From NCBI RefSeq assembly GCF_003086295.3, contig NC_092051.1:12888810-12952809 (forward strand): 64,000 bases of DNA, written 5' to 3'. Shown here in pieces: positions 41,501 to 54,778 of the stretch. Below the pieces are notes generated by a model that did no database searches, was not told where the DNA came from, and was given only the letters and a program-made list of their open reading frames with translations. Position numbers and translations under genes: made by a program. Source of the DNA: Arachis hypogaea. Taxonomy: Eukaryota; Streptophyta; Magnoliopsida; Fabales; Fabaceae. How positions within the stretch are numbered: position 1 is the stretch's first letter; every line of letters starts with the position of its first letter.

Positions 41501-43876
41501 ACACACCATGTATTCAAAACCTTTCAGTTAAGGGAAGAACTTAAACTAGAAAAGAAATTTCATACTTGTTCATATAAAAATTTACTCAATAATCAATATC
41601 ATATCACATCACATCCAAGATATAGGTGTCAAAAGATAATGATTCACATATCAAGGTATGATCAGAAAGTTTCTATAAGGGTCACCTGGATCTAGAAATC
41701 ATGTTAATCTCTCAAAAGGACAGCAGAGTCATATACTTACGAAGAACACCTAGTAGATCTGCCGCACAAATTCTAGTCGTTACATACTCCTCGGTAATTA
41801 CAAAGTCCCTAGAAAACAAATAAAGTGGTTTGTATTAAATAAAAAATGAAAATTTCGAGCACAGAAATTAAGAAAACTTCTGGCTGCAGCAGACCTGGTA
41901 ATCAAGCCTTTAGCAATTTTAACTAATTGAGTTTCTGAATCTGGGAAAATTACTCGAAATGCACGAATAGCCTCCACAAATTCGAGAATAGCTACCTTTG
42001 TTAAGAAATAGCAAGAAAACATGATCAAGTGATCAATCACCTAATCGTAACTACCAAATAAGATATATCATATATATGAAACTGAAAGTAAACAAAATAA
42101 TATTTTGACAGTACTACCTCACGTGCAGAGGGTGAAGCATTCTTTATCTCTTCAGGTTTCAGTTGAATGTCTCTAAGGGAATGTTCCAACCTCTCTAACA
42201 GCTTTGTCTTCAAATTGTCCACCTACCAAAAGACAAAAGTAGAACACCATGGTATTTTTTTAATTAAAAACACCAAATATGATAATATGATGATATTCAT
42301 CTAAAGGGTGGGGATGGGGGTTGGAATTGGGTTTACATCAAGAAGAAGATAGTTTATAGACATATAGTAAACATCTAGAAGAAAAATATTCAGCAGTTGA
42401 TAAAGCTCCATCATGATGCAATAATTAGGATAGCATGTCAATGTGAGAGAGGGGGGGGGGGGGGGGGGGAGGGGGGAGGGAGGGGAATTAATACAAACCG
42501 GAAAATCCAACTGCTTAAGCAGCAATGCAGCCTCAGCTCTCACTTGTATAGGTTCAGAATCTGAAAACAGCTTTTCCTGGTTGGAGAAGAGAATGTTGAT
42601 TAAGATGACAGGCTTCTCAATGACAAATTGAACATTAGCTTTTTATTCAACATATTATCAAAGAATTGAATGAAAATTTTCGTGCTTAGCATATATCTAA
42701 CATAGCCCTCATATCATGAATGCCAAAGAACTATACCTGCAAGTTTTTAACTATGATAGCTATTGCTTCATCGGATGCTCGCTTACAATCATGGAATGAA
42801 GAGTCTCCATATGCCTGATAAAGAAGGTAAAATAAATAAATAAACTAAAACTAAACTTAGAAAGATATGCCATATAAGGCCTAGATGGTTTGCATTATGA
42901 AACTATTTGTATGCGTAAAATGTGAAAATTAGACAAATAATAAATTGAATTAGTTAATAATAACAACTATTCCTACATATCCAACCTTAAAAATTGGCAT
43001 TGCACCAGTGTAGAATCTGACAGCATCCGCATAGGCTTCTGATTTGATGCACTTGCCAAGTCTATCAGGTAGATCATATATGAACTACTCTTCCATATCA
43101 GTGAAAAGTATAAGTTACATGAGAGACAAAATCATAATGCTTAGAATAATATATATAAACTTGATGAACATTATTTAATACCTGAACTTTTCGAAGAAGA
43201 TTACAAGTGCGATGCAATTTCTCAATGTGCTCCCTCTTCTCAAATAAAGAAGTGTTAACACTGTCACTCCTGGACTGTACAGACATGATCTGGATTTTTT
43301 TTAGGGAAAAAAGAAAGAAAGACGTGATTAATTAATTGCTAATAAACTCTCAAGCCTCCTATATATTCTTCTTTTTGTTTTTGCTAATGATCAATAATTA
43401 TTAATTTAATGCTAGACTTACTTTTTCAAGAAGGTACTCCATATTTCCCTCCATCCCCAAAATATTACTTTTCATCCTGCTCAAACAAAGCATGCATATA
43501 AAACACTACAGGATCATATAAGATGAATGATATTAATATACCTCTTGATAGTATCAGTGGCACTGATGAACTTGTTGTAATTCTCGTAAACAAGCATCTG
43601 CAAGTCGGTGTCGAGATTCTTGATCTCAGCGGCCATATCAACGTGGCGCTTGAGAAGGCCTTCCAAGTTGGAGTTATTGACGAGAATGTTCATGTAATGG
43701 TTGGGATCGAAGGAGGAGGAGTTGATATCGTCGGGTGTTGAATGCTTGGAGGAGGCGGTGGGGGAATGAGACAACATTGAGGGGTTTGGAGCGTAAAAAC
43801 TGGATAGCAGATCCCTCATTCGCTTTGCTTTGTCGTCCAATAATGGTGCATCACCGTCGCCATCGCTCCCCATCAT
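38551..43876 (-). CDS. VPS51: Vacuolar protein sorting protein VPS51, complete
   Basis: Subunit of the GARP/EARP tethering complexes that capture endosome-derived vesicles at the trans-Golgi. Exons (minus, 5' to 3'): 43876-43542, 43476-43422, 43289-43182, 43084-42986, 42814-42737, 42576-42499, 42222-42118, 41995-41895, 41808-41741, 41166-41093, 41005-40939, 40806-40697, 40587-40330, 40236-40129, 39872-39801, 39660-39610, 39529-39305, 38960-38784, 38670-38551; GT-AG, frame kept, 762 codons (Arabidopsis about 780). The N-terminal Vps51/Vps67 region includes HYMNILVNNSNLEGLLKRH and helical heptads (about 50-170), where it binds partner subunits. The remainder is a helical rod. Two ATGs lie in tandem at the start and the first is used here. 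Intron 6 holds a long G run and intron 17 a MITE; neither disturbs a splice site. Confidence 0.94.
39016..39265. mobile_element. MITE (250 bp) inside VPS51 intron 17
   Basis: Ends AGTTTAATTA and TAATTAAACC are inverted repeats, and the pairing continues for about 60 bp each side (TCAGTC, GAATTTTCAATTAGG). A perfect 9-bp duplication TTATTCAAA is at 39007-39015 and 39266-39274. The size and duplication suggest a Mutator-type MITE. Confidence 0.88.
42445..42485. repeat. Poly-G tract in VPS51 intron 6
   Basis: Nineteen consecutive G at 42451-42469, followed by further G runs split by single A bases. The G-rich strand is the template strand of VPS51. It could form a G-quadruplex and is a likely site of length error in sequencing or assembly. 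Confidence 0.9.
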
Positions 43877-44864
43877 TCTTAATTTAACTTTCTCTCTTGC
43901 TCCGATCAGGGAATCATATAGAGATTTGGAGGCTTGTGTATGTGTTTCCAGAGTCGGAGTTGAGCTCTTTTTTTCAGCTTATCAGTGATTGCTGATGCTA
44001 TTTTCCTGGTTTCTCAGTGTACATCACAATATAATCCATCATACTCTAGAGTCTAGATAGTTGCGTTTGGTTACAGTTACTTATCAATGCAAAACATGTA
44101 TAAATCAAATTAAGTATATCACATAATATGTTTGGTTTGTTTCATTAAAATACGAGATAATATTCAATTTATTCCTGATACCAATGATTTAAGTTAATAT
44201 AAGACAATACTCAATTTGTTGTATTAAAATATGAGATAATATGCCATTAAAATTTAAGTTTACTCAATTTAATCTTATACCAGTTATTTGAGTTAGTTCT
44301 TTGACTATTTTTTTATTAACATAGAATATGTTGATGTGACATGTTGATCTATACGTCTAAATATGTAATAGAGTGATGATGTGACATGTGGCATGTCGAC
44401 GTAAACGACAGTGTCACGTCACAAAACATAATTATCCACGTGTCAAAACATGATTTGTTTATATTACTAATTCTCATTATTACAAGTGACTTGATTTAAT
44501 AATTGAATTTTGTTAAGCGATTTAATGTAGTCGGTGAGTTTTACTAAATGATTTAATTTAGTCTCTAAAATTAAAAGTTGTACATCAAAATAATTCCTAG
44601 ACCAATTTTTTTTTTTTAAATCTACTAATTTTTCATTTATTTTTTTCACATAATTTAAATAACATTCTCATAATAACATAATAAAATACTATTTTAAAAA
44701 ACATATGATATAACAAATTATTTTATAAAAATAATAATAACATAACTTATATATTTAAAAATATTAAAAAATTATTCTCTCTGTATAACTATTATTCTGT
44801 TTTGCTGTCAAACTAAATAATTTTTATTGTTGCTTAGATATAAAAATATTGAATAGTCATTGTC
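43877..44864. other. VPS51 upstream region
   Basis: Contains the 5' UTR and promoter of VPS51, then AT-rich DNA. No core promoter motif was convincing. A region at about 44250-44450 has repeated GACATGT/CACGTG-type words but no defined repeat ends. Confidence 0.4.
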
Positions 44865-44881
44865 AAAGTGATACCACTTCG

Positions 44882-45858
44882 TCAATGAGTGATAGCTCAA
44901 ATGGCATAGACTCTAGGGATGGCAAAATTCCCCGAGACGCGGGATCCCTGCGGGGACTGCCCCGAATGGGGATCCGATTGTGGGGAATTTTCCCCGCGGG
45001 GATGGTGATGGGGGACGAAATTCCCCCGAAGCAGGCGCGGGGACCCGAGCGGGGATCCCCGCCCCGTCCCCGCTATTCCCCGAAATTTATGAATTCCTTA
45101 GATTATCCTTAATAGTTTATTTCTCATATATGTTTTTTAGTCATTTCTCACACACACATATATAGAAACCCAAAACTCCTAATCTTTATTTGCATAACCC
45201 TTCTTCAATTCAGAGATCCCTAAGGCTGTCCATACTCCATCTAACCTCTCTGCAGCCACCCCCTCGTCACCCTTCTCACCGAAACGTCACACCTCACCGT
45301 GCCATCACCCTTACCGCGTCGTAATTTCTATTTGCGGCGTTCTTTTTCATAACTCTGCCGTCGTGTCCATTCTCCTCTCTGTTGCCACGTCTCTTACCTC
45401 GTCCACTGCTTTGTCCTTTGACTCGTCGTTGCGTCCCCCTATTGCGTTATTTCGAGAGAAGTCACCATCGTATCATTTAGACTTTTTGTATAAAATCTTG
45501 CAGTTTTTGTATAAGATTAATACTTGCAGCTCTATTCATATAGAAATTAATAATTAGTTAGAACTATTATGTAGATGGGGAATGGGGTCCCCGCGGGGAA
45601 TGGGGCCCCGTGGGGAATGGGGATGGGGAGCAAATCTGAGGGCGGGGATGGGGAGCAGGGAGGCATCCCCCGCCCCCGCCCTGCCCCATTGACATCCCTA
45701 ATAGACTCCCCATACTCAATTAAGAGGTTGCGGGTTCGAGTCTCCTATCTTTCCAAATTTATAACCAATGAGTAATAGCTCAAATGGCATAGACTCCTCA
45801 TACTCAATTAAGAGGTTGCGGGTTCGAGTCTCCTATCTTTAATAAAAAAAAAAAAAAA
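44882..45858 (+). mobile_element. Dimeric tRNA-derived SINE, interrupted by a hAT element
   Basis: Two head-to-tail units start AATGAG(T)GATAGCTC-like and carry Pol III box A (TAGCTCAAATGGCATAG) and box B (GGTTCGAGTCTCC). The second ends in a poly-A tail at 45845-45858. The whole is flanked by a 17-bp repeat AAAGTGATACCACTTCG (44865-44881 and 45856-45872, its first three bases overlapping the tail), typical of LINE-assisted integration. Unit 1 is 44882-44913 plus about 45709-45764, and unit 2 about 45765-45858. Neither unit folds as a complete tRNA. Confidence 0.85.
44914..45700. mobile_element. Non-autonomous hAT-type element inside the SINE, 787 bp
   Basis: Ends TAGGGATGGCAA and TTGACATCCCTA are inverted repeats with one mismatch. 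A perfect 8-bp duplication ATAGACTC is at 44906-44913 and 45701-45708. Both ends are strongly GC-rich (CGGGGA/TCCCCG words), while the middle (about 45120-45560) is of different composition and may be captured sequence. No convincing ORF. Confidence 0.9.
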
Positions 45859-46009
45859 GTGATACCACTTCGGGCAATATAATACATAATCAATAATTAA
45901 GTTAAACTAAGTTTAAAAATAGATAATATGATGGTGATGGCGAATGAAAATTTACCTTTCTTTAATTTGTTATGTCCATTTGTTTTCTTTCTGGATGAGA
46001 TCAATAATC

Positions 46010-46755
46010 CTTTTCAAATTTTAAGAAAAATTTATTATTTTTTCTTTCAGAGATGCTAAAATAATATTTTTATTTTTTTATTTGTAAAATATATATTCTC
46101 TTCTTTTATAATTTTAAAATTTTTTTAAAATTTATTTTAAATTTTTTGTGTTAACTAATGTTAACTTTATCCATTTTTCAAAAAAAATAAATTATTTTTT
46201 TACAAAAATACCCTTTTGTAAAAATTTTACTTTTTTTTCATTAATTTTTTTGTTTATCAAAATACCTTTTAATAAATTATTTTTTATTGATTAAATTGTA
46301 TTTTTATTAAAATATTCTTTTTGAAAATTTAATAATTAAAATTTTTTTCTAAGAAACCCTTTAATAATTTTTTGATTATTAAATTGTGATTTTACCAAAA
46401 TTTTTATTAATAATTATTTTATATTTTACTATTAATTTTCTGATATCAATATATATTATTTTAACATTAAATAAAAAAATTTTGGTAACATTATTTTTCG
46501 ATATCAATATATATTAATTGTTATATATATTAATGATAAAATAAAATAAAATATTTGTTAAAGGGTATTTTTGTAAAAAAAATTAAAAATTTGATAAAGT
46601 TAACATTAGTTAACATAAAAATTTTAAATGGATTAAAGATAACGTTTTTTAAAAGTTATAAGGGAAAGAAATGTAAATTTTATAAATAATAGAAGAAGAA
46701 TATTATTTTAGCATCTCTCAAAAGAGGAGAGTAAAATTTTTTCAAATTCTCTAAT
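46010..46755. mobile_element. Fold-back MITE, about 0.7 kb
   Basis: AGAGATGCTAAAATAATATT at 46049 pairs with the inverse ending at 46718, and an inner block GTTAACTAATGTTAACTTTATC (about 46150) pairs with 46596-46620. Pairing seems to continue outward by about 40 bp, so the ends are approximate. No target duplication was fixed. Very AT-rich, no ORF. Confidence 0.55.
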
Positions 46756-46964
46756 GATATATAAGGGTATATGAACACGTGTGAAAGATATATTTATTCT
46801 CTCTATTTAACTATTTTTCAAATAAATATTTTTTAATAATTTTTATATACGTGGTTATTTTTATTAATTAATTAATGATAATGATTCTTAATAGTACGAT
46901 TCTCTTATTGAAATAACATAATTATATATTGTCAAATTTATTGATATTAAATTATTATAAAAAA

Positions 46965-48207
46965 GAAGTAAATATTAAATTGGTATTCGAAAAATTATAG
47001 CGCTGATGAAATGGTACCTGACTTTTTGTTATTGACAAATAATCCCTAAAAAATTTTAAAATTTGACAAGCGTGTCCCCAAACTCGCCGGAGCAAATCTC
47101 TGGCAAACACAATGTTGACATGGCCACTACATTTTGATGACATAAACCCTCCCCAACTCTAATCCTTCCCCTCCAACACACTTCCCCTTCCACGTACTCC
47201 TCCTTCCCCTTCTTGAATGCCCTCTCCCCCCTCTCCAACCCTAATTCATCCCTACTCCCTCTCCCTAATGCACTTCCCTCCTCCTCAATCCAAAATCTCC
47301 CTTTTTAAACCTTAATCCCCTTCTCTTGTTCTTTTGAATCCTAATCCCCCTTCCCAACGCACTATCTCACATTCTCAACTCACTCTCCCACAAAATGGCA
47401 GTGGAGCTCAACCTTCTCAGTCTTACAAAACCAGTGTCACCAACATCACACGGTCGCCATCTCGTCGTTGAGTCTTCTGCGTCTGCCAGCGTCGTCTGTC
47501 TCCTTTGTCGGTATTGCGTTGTCTCACTCATCGGCCTCGTCTCTGTCCCCTCTGCTTGCTGCTCACCGTCAGTTACTGCTTGTATCTGCTTGCTGCTTAC
47601 CCCCAGTCGCTGTCATGCCTCCTCTGTCTGTGTTTTATCTTGGCTCCATCGTGCTGTGCCTCATCTATCTATGGTATTCTTCGTCTGGCCCTGTCTAAAT
47701 TTGCTTTTTGTTTCGGTGGTATCTGTATTAAGCTTTATTTTATTTTATTTTGATTATTGTATATGAATTTATTTGTTTTCTCTGAATTTTACTGTATATG
47801 AATTTGTTTGTTTGGGGCAATTCATGGTTGAAAGAGTGATAGAATATGGTGGGGAAGGGAGATCTTTTGCTGGATTAAGGTTCAGGAAGATTTTCAGATT
47901 TAGGACAACTCATGAGTGAGAGGGTGCGCAGGAAAAGGGGATTAGGGTTCAAAGGGGGAAGGGAGGGGGAATTAGGGTTGGAGAATTTTGGATTTTTCAG
48001 GTTGGACTGGGTAATTAATTAAAAATTCTACCTTGGATTTTTCGGTGGCCACCTAAGCATCTTTCTCATTGGGAATGTGCTCCGTCGAGCTCAGAGACAC
48101 ACTTGTCAAATTTTAAAATCATTCAGTGTCTATTTTATTAATAACAAAATTCAGGTACTATTTCGTCAGCGCCAAAATCTTTCGGGTACCAATTTGATAT
48201 TTACCTC
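46965..48207. mobile_element. Mutator-type element with long inverted repeats, 1243 bp
   Basis: GAAGTAAATATTAAATTGGT pairs with the inverse of the right end (one mismatch in the first 8 bases). Pairing runs for about 380 bp each side, including CT-rich blocks at 47150-47330 against GGGGAAGGG blocks at 47880-47980. Flanks TATAAAAAA (46956-46964) and TATAAATAA (48208-48216) agree at 8 of 9. The 0.5-kb middle (about 47390-47830) is of different composition and has an open frame at 47395-47766 with no recognisable domain. Confidence 0.82.
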
Positions 48208-48408
48208 TATAAATAATTTACATTATCAAAATTTAAAATTTTAAAATAATTATAAAACTTTTGTTTTAAATAATACGTAAACAATAGAAAAAAATTAATA
48301 TATCTAAAAATGTAAAAATTTTGGAATTTATAAAAGAAAAAAGAGAAACGTTAGTTCATGGACTAATTTAATTTATAACCTTTAATTTCAGGAATTAAAT
48401 TGAAGTGT

Positions 48409-50352
48409 TGTCACGGTCTAAAATGAGCCATAATCGGCATTTAGAAAAACAATCTCATAGCAAGCCTAACGTACTCAAATATAAGTTGAATAAAGGTTAC
48501 AAATATTTTACAAGTTCTAAAATAAATAGTTATATATTTTTAAAAAAAATTAAAATAATTAAAAATGGTTGGATCCTGCCTGTGACATATGAAGCAGATG
48601 ACGCCTAAGAACTCAACAAAGAATAGGTATCATTTGCATATCATTATTCTTGAACAGAAAGGCTCTCATAATCAAATATGTATTCCTGAAAAATATTTTT
48701 AGAAAAATAGAGTGAGTTTTGTAACCCAATGACTATACAGCATCTATAATTCACATGAGACCATATAAACATTATTATAAAAATAATTTTAGTAAAAAAA
48801 TAATAATTCATATGAATAAGTGAATCAATAAGGGAATTCTCATACAAAAATCAAATCAAAAGTTTACACTTGGGCGGCTCCACCTCTATGGGTAGCCCTT
48901 TCCTCTAGTGTGTCCGCACAGAATAACAGATCCAATGTATGGCCTACACGTTAGGCTAGCAACGCCCCTGGTAGCTAAGGTCTAAGCCAGATGCATCTAG
49001 GTTAACGTCATAACCGTCGCTAACTACGGTTTTCTAATACGAGCCTCCCAAGCCAATTCAAAATATATCATTTTTGAATATAACAAATTCTTCGGTCTTT
49101 CAAACATATAAGGTATCAAATCAAATCAAATAATACTTTTTCATTTAAATCCTTTTCAATCATACTTTCTTAATCTTAAGGCATTTCAAACATTGCACAA
49201 TTTTAAAATAACTACTAACAAATACTTCAATGCTTCACAAAATACATATTCGAGTAAAATCGAATGTTTTAAAATAATATAAAGCTTCATCAAACATGCT
49301 TGTAATCTCATAAAACATATAGCTTCATGTGCATATTAAAATTAGCTTAACGAGGATAAGTAGAATTATAAGTTTAGAGAACTGTATATCAAAATAATTA
49401 TAGATGCAAAGTCAAACAATTATAAATGTAAAGCCTACTCACAAATTGGTCTTGAAAGACCGAAAAGACCAAACCCGGAATGCCAAATTAAAGGGTGAGG
49501 ATGGTTGGAATAGAATGAATCGAAAGAACGCATATGCATAATTAGGCAATGGTAACAACTTTGACTAATCCCGCAGCACCAACATTGTGATCTTCACAGT
49601 TATGGTGGCTGAAACAGAACAGAACGGAAACAATATAGCATAAATGAAATAGCAGCAGAGCAAAAGTAGAAACGAGACAAGTTTAAGGAAATGTGACCTA
49701 GACTAGAATAGAGGCACTTCGGTGGCATTTTTCTAGAAACCGCAACAGTGACGGTGACAAAAGCTCTGGTAGCATGCTTAAACTGGAAGCAGAGGCAACT
49801 ACCAGCAGCGGCGTTAGCAAAGAACGGCTCTGACGGCGGCGCACAGCTCGACACTGACCTCCTTCTCCAGCAATGGCAGCAGCAGCAACAGCACACCAAC
49901 GGTACCCTCTTCTCGGTGACGAGCTCTATCACGTTCTCCTTTCTCTTTCGTGAAATCTCTCTCTTTCTCTTTGACCTCCTTGGCGGCACAATAGTTCGAC
50001 GATGGCGAGGCTGGCTTCAACGCTAGCGGCTAGGGCTCCGACAGTGACGGTGACAGAACCTCCCTCCGACGTTCATCACGCCTCTTTCTGCCACACGTTC
50101 TCTTCTCTCTCATCGGGCTCCCCTCAACGATGGTGACGGTCCTCCATGTGCAGCCACCACGACGACAGCGACGATAGCCTGTCCCTAACCGGCGTCGTCC
50201 GCCTTCCTCCTTCTTCTTCCTTTCTTCTCCCTTTCCATTTTTCCTCTCTTTTTTGCCTTCTTTCATTCTCAGCCGCGTGTTTGAGTGTGTTAAAAAAGGG
50301 TTAGGGTTTGGTTTGGAAAAAAAAGGAATAAGGGTATTGTAGGAATTTCACA
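48409..50352 (-). repeat. Left LTR (3' LTR in element orientation) of the LARD
   Basis: 1944 bp, TGTCACGG ... TTTCACA on the plus strand. It matches the right LTR along its length with scattered changes and lacks a block of about 69 bp present there. The outer third is GC-rich and simple-sequence-like. Confidence 0.9.
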
Positions 50353-52311
50353 TTCTACCCTCCTTATAAAAATTTTCGTCCTCAAAAATTGATATAATCT
50401 TCAAAACTTTACCTGGTTTTAGCACACTACCTGACATGATAAATAAGTATAACGAGGTGCAAAAGTTACAAGATAGGTTCCTCTTAGAACAATGCCATTG
50501 GCATTCCCCTACTCTCGTTCCCTTGACAACTCGGATTTACATAGCACTCTTCACTTCGTTCGTCAATCTTTTCAAAATACAATCTTGGTTCTGTAGTACA
50601 TATCTATGGTAGTAACCAGTCTTATGTCAAGTATTTGAATTACAACTTTTGAAGTTCAGCATCGATAAGCGGTGTCCTAAAGAACTAACGTATCGCTTGC
50701 TCTATCTGGGTATCCCACACGACATCGAAACAAGCATGAGTTTACTTAAAAGAATTCAAAACTTAGGAAGAGAAGAGAAACATCACAAATGAGGTTTGCA
50801 AGAATTCAGAAGGATGCGTAGGATCACAATTAAGCAATGATGTACAAAAATAATGAAGTGTGCCATAAAAAGAGTCAATTACATCCTAACAAGGAAATCT
50901 GAATCAAAGAACTTTGATAGAAACAATAAAAGAAAAGATGAAGTATTAGGTCGAAACAAGTTCCAGTTGAATCAAATAAGTGCAAAATTCACAAGAGATG
51001 GCCACTATAGTCCATGACAATGTTCACAAAGATTTAAGAAAATGACTAGGAACACAATCAAATAAGACACAATCTTTTAGAATCAAAGAAGAGAAAGAAC
51101 ATACAAGGCCTAAAGTTTATAATATTTATAGACCAAAATAATAACACTAGGACATACGAAGTTAAAGAAAACAATAGGAAGCAACAACACTATAGGCAAA
51201 GAAAACTGAACAACAACAAACATACAACGTAAATAAAATACACACAATAGTTGTAAATCAAAACCCCAAGCAACAAGACAAAGACAATAACCGAGGAGCA
51301 AAGCAAAACAACAAATTGAAGATTTGACCGCACCTTTTAAAAGACAATTGAACAGTTATGAAAATTAAACAATACTTGTTACAAAAATTAATATGCTCAT
51401 TTTCTCTTATTTAGAACTCTTTGACAAAGACCATTTGAAATAATTATTGCCATAACCTTGAATATTAAGTATATCAGAATAAAATTTAATAGCTTTTGAC
51501 TATAAATAATAGATAAATAATGTAAAACATAACGACAAAACGTAAGCAATAATCTCATTATCCTCAAAACTAAAATTCACCTGTAAATTTATCTTATTAT
51601 TATTGTAAAATATACTTAAATGTTTTTATATGATCATACAATTATAACTTAATTTATGAATAACGGACATGTAAGATAATGAAAATAAAACTAAAATTTG
51701 ACGTAATGTCAATTAACATAAACTAATGTTAGTTATAACAACTTCTACTTTTTATTTTGTCTAAAATCTTAAAACATAATTTAGCTTTCAGCATAATTCA
51801 AGCACATAGTAAAAGAATTTTATGAAATTAATATTGGGATCATATTTTTTATAAAGATGAAACACTAAAAAGAAAACTCATCTTCATAAATAGTTAACTG
51901 AATTTAAAGCTTATGAACTAAAGACACCCCAAATATATATATGCTCTTGGCAGCAAAGACTAATACATGTAGAAGTTAATAAACTTGGACGCCAAACTCG
52001 TAGTCATGAATCTCCATGTTCATTTTAATGTGCATCTCTATTCACGCTGCATAACTGATATTTTTAATCACATCCACAATGCTATTGTCTTGTGGTATTC
52101 TCCTTTATTTTTTTTGGTAAAAAGATCCACCAATAAAATTGAATACCATGAGAAACCTTAGTAATTTAAAAGCTATATTTTTAAGAAAATATCTTTTATT
52201 AACATGATATAATAATCATAATAGTCATAATTTATTTATTTATTTATTTTTTTGTTAATCTAACTATAAAAAATATATCTCTTAAATCCTTGCCTTATTT
52301 TAAAAAATATA

Positions 52312-52587
52312 GAGAAAAGGACAAATAGGTCCGTGACCTTTTGTCCCGCGGACATTTTCATCCCTGACCATTGAAAAATACTTTTAAGTCTCTGACATTC
52401 ACAAAACTTGGACGGATGAGTCCCTGACGGAGGCATTTGGACGGATAAGTCCCTGACGGAGGCATTTGGACGGAGGGACTGATCCGTCCAAGTTTTGTGA
52501 AGGTCAGGGACTTAAAAGTATTTTTCAATGGTCAGGAACAAAAATGTCCGCAGAACAAAAGGTTATGGACCTATTTGTCCTTTTCTC
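52312..52587. mobile_element. Mutator-type MITE (276 bp) nested in the LARD interior
   Basis: GAGAAAAGGACAAATAGGTCC-type ends are perfect inverted repeats (52312-52332 and 52567-52587), with pairing over about 95 bp each side. A perfect 9-bp duplication AAAAATATA is at 52303-52311 and 52588-52596. The loop contains a direct repeat of about 30 bp (starting 52408 and 52438). Confidence 0.93.
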
Positions 52588-54763
52588 AAAAATATAATAT
52601 CATGAGAAAGTTTTTTTTTTTCCAAATCTTTTACTCATTTTCAACCCGAGAAGGAACCTAACAAGCATAAAAACAACAGCTACATACAAATCAAGAAACC
52701 CAAAAGTTCAATCATAAAACAGTACCACTACTCACTACTAACTACTACTAATAACAAAACTAAATCAATTAATCAAATTTAAAACACTACCTACAAAGTC
52801 ATCATGTAAAAATAATAAGAAGGTGATTTTTAATATCAAAGACACCTAAAGTATCATGCAAGGCGTATTGAATTGAAAAAAAATATGTTATGTAAGAGAC
52901 CAATGATAATAACAATGAGACAAAAAGAGAAAGATAATAGAAAATCCGACAAAACATTACTGAGTCACTATTGAATAGAAAATTGAATTCTAATTATGTC
53001 AATATGTAAGAATTTACTATTTACAAACTATAATATTGATCAACACATAATGATGACTTGAATAGCAACAACAATAATAACATTTCATCGGCAACAACCT
53101 ATTCTAATGGCTAGAGATAAAAATTTCAGCAATAATATAGTATGTCATAATAGAAAACGAAAAATTATATCTATAAAAAATTGTAACATAAAAATACTCA
53201 ATAATATGAATAATAAAAAAATAAAAACTGTTATTAGAGCACAAACATTTTAAATTATCAATCTTCTAATATAAAAAATCCTAACTTGCTGAAATATTTA
53301 CCAAAACAGTCTTTATATATTATGTTATGATTATTCTAATAAAATCTTAAATTATTTTAATATTGATTTCCGCTTTTAATTTAGAAGCAACAAAGTTCAC
53401 AAAAATTCTATATTATTGTATTAAGATAGCTAATATCTTTTCAATCCTAGTAAAATCTTACTTCAAAGCACCATTGTATAGATTAAATTAGTACTTTAAT
53501 ACATAATTTTACTTACACTATTTTATTTCACGAACCTAACCAAATGTAAATCATGAAACATTAGGTCTCGTTGAGAAATTAAATAATTTAAAACTAGAGT
53601 TATTAAGGAGTTCATAAAAAAACATGGTTTATAATAATTAGTTGAATGTAATAAGGAGAAAAACTCGTATAAAGAATTTATTCACCTTTAAGAAATTAAA
53701 TATCTAGTCCCTTTTGTTGGAAATTGTCAGCAATTCTTTTCAATATTTAAGATCTACAATCCCAATCTCACAAAGACACTACAAACCAAGAAAACAAATC
53801 TTCTAATCTCTAAAAATAAGAATAATGGTTGAAAACAAGAGACTATTCAGAAAATCAAAGGGTTAAAAAAATTCTCAAGTTTTATATCTTAGCCAAAAAC
53901 AAAATTCATCTTATAATCACCAACCAAAAAGCAGGCGTTCACAATCTTTCTCTCAACTTATCAACCTAAAAATAGTTCTGTGACAGAAAAGCTATGTTCA
54001 ACAATAAAGAACGGATCATCAAATTAGAAAAGTACAACCAAACTTCTAGATCAAAAAAGACCTTCGATCAAGCTAATTGATTACCCAAATAATTCACTAT
54101 ACATAAGTAAAGAAAATCACCAATCGATCAAACAATAATAACACTCTATTCATATGTTTTATCACGTAGTCCTTCTTCTTGAGCAAATCAAAATTATGTT
54201 ATAACTTCAAAGATTATCAACATAAGAAGGAAAAATTCCAATATCACTTATCGAATCCAGAACAAAGCATTTCGATCAGAAACTCAGCAAATCCATGCAA
54301 TCCACAAATCTAAATACAGTTCTATAAGGGAATCAGATGGTAATTCATAGCAAACATAGATCGAATCTTCTAAGTAACTCATGAACTATTGACATTAGGA
54401 ATTATAGAGAACAACCCAAAGACGAAGAAGATTAAAGCACACATTCACAAAATTGGAGAAAATTAGAACTAGCTAGGAGAGAAATCGTGAACCGGAACCA
54501 AAGCTGAAACCATTACAAAAACACACTCGAGAAAATCTACCAAAGGATATGTCAAGATTGAGTACAAAAGGACAGGAGTAGTAAGAAGCGGCAAAGGACG
54601 CATGATTTCAAAAATCAGAAGACAACAATGACATAGAGGACAAAGAGGACATTCTTATAGGCCTTTGATAGTGCCACAATTTGTATAAATAGGCGCGCTT
54701 CTATTTATACAATTGTGATCCTACCATAGGATACTTGCTCCATATTATACAGAATAAACTTAA

Positions 54764-54778
54764 GCTCTAATACAACTT
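54764..54778 (-). other. Primer-binding site of the LARD
   Basis: Minus-strand AAGTTGTATTAGAGC directly follows the LTR end. Ten of the twelve core bases match the initiator tRNA-Met site. Confidence 0.7.

Noticed and set aside
45701..45840. tRNA-like sequences with box A and box B
   Set aside because: They lack a pairable acceptor stem and anticodon arm, are tandem, poly-A tailed and flanked by a target duplication, so they are SINE units and not tRNA genes.
47395..47766. 123-codon open frame in a Mutator-type element
   Set aside because: Several overlapping frames are open here because of a CT-rich composition; no domain or orthologue was recognised, so it is not called as a gene.
49600..50266. 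Overlapping open frames in the left LTR of the LARD, with relatives at 56037-56704
   Set aside because: They are GC-rich simple-sequence translations (runs of Cys, Glu/Lys/Arg), differ in frame between the two LTRs and match no known domain.
52300..52600. CRISPR-like short direct and inverted repeats
   Set aside because: The repeats belong to a MITE with 9-bp target duplication; the host is a plant nuclear genome.
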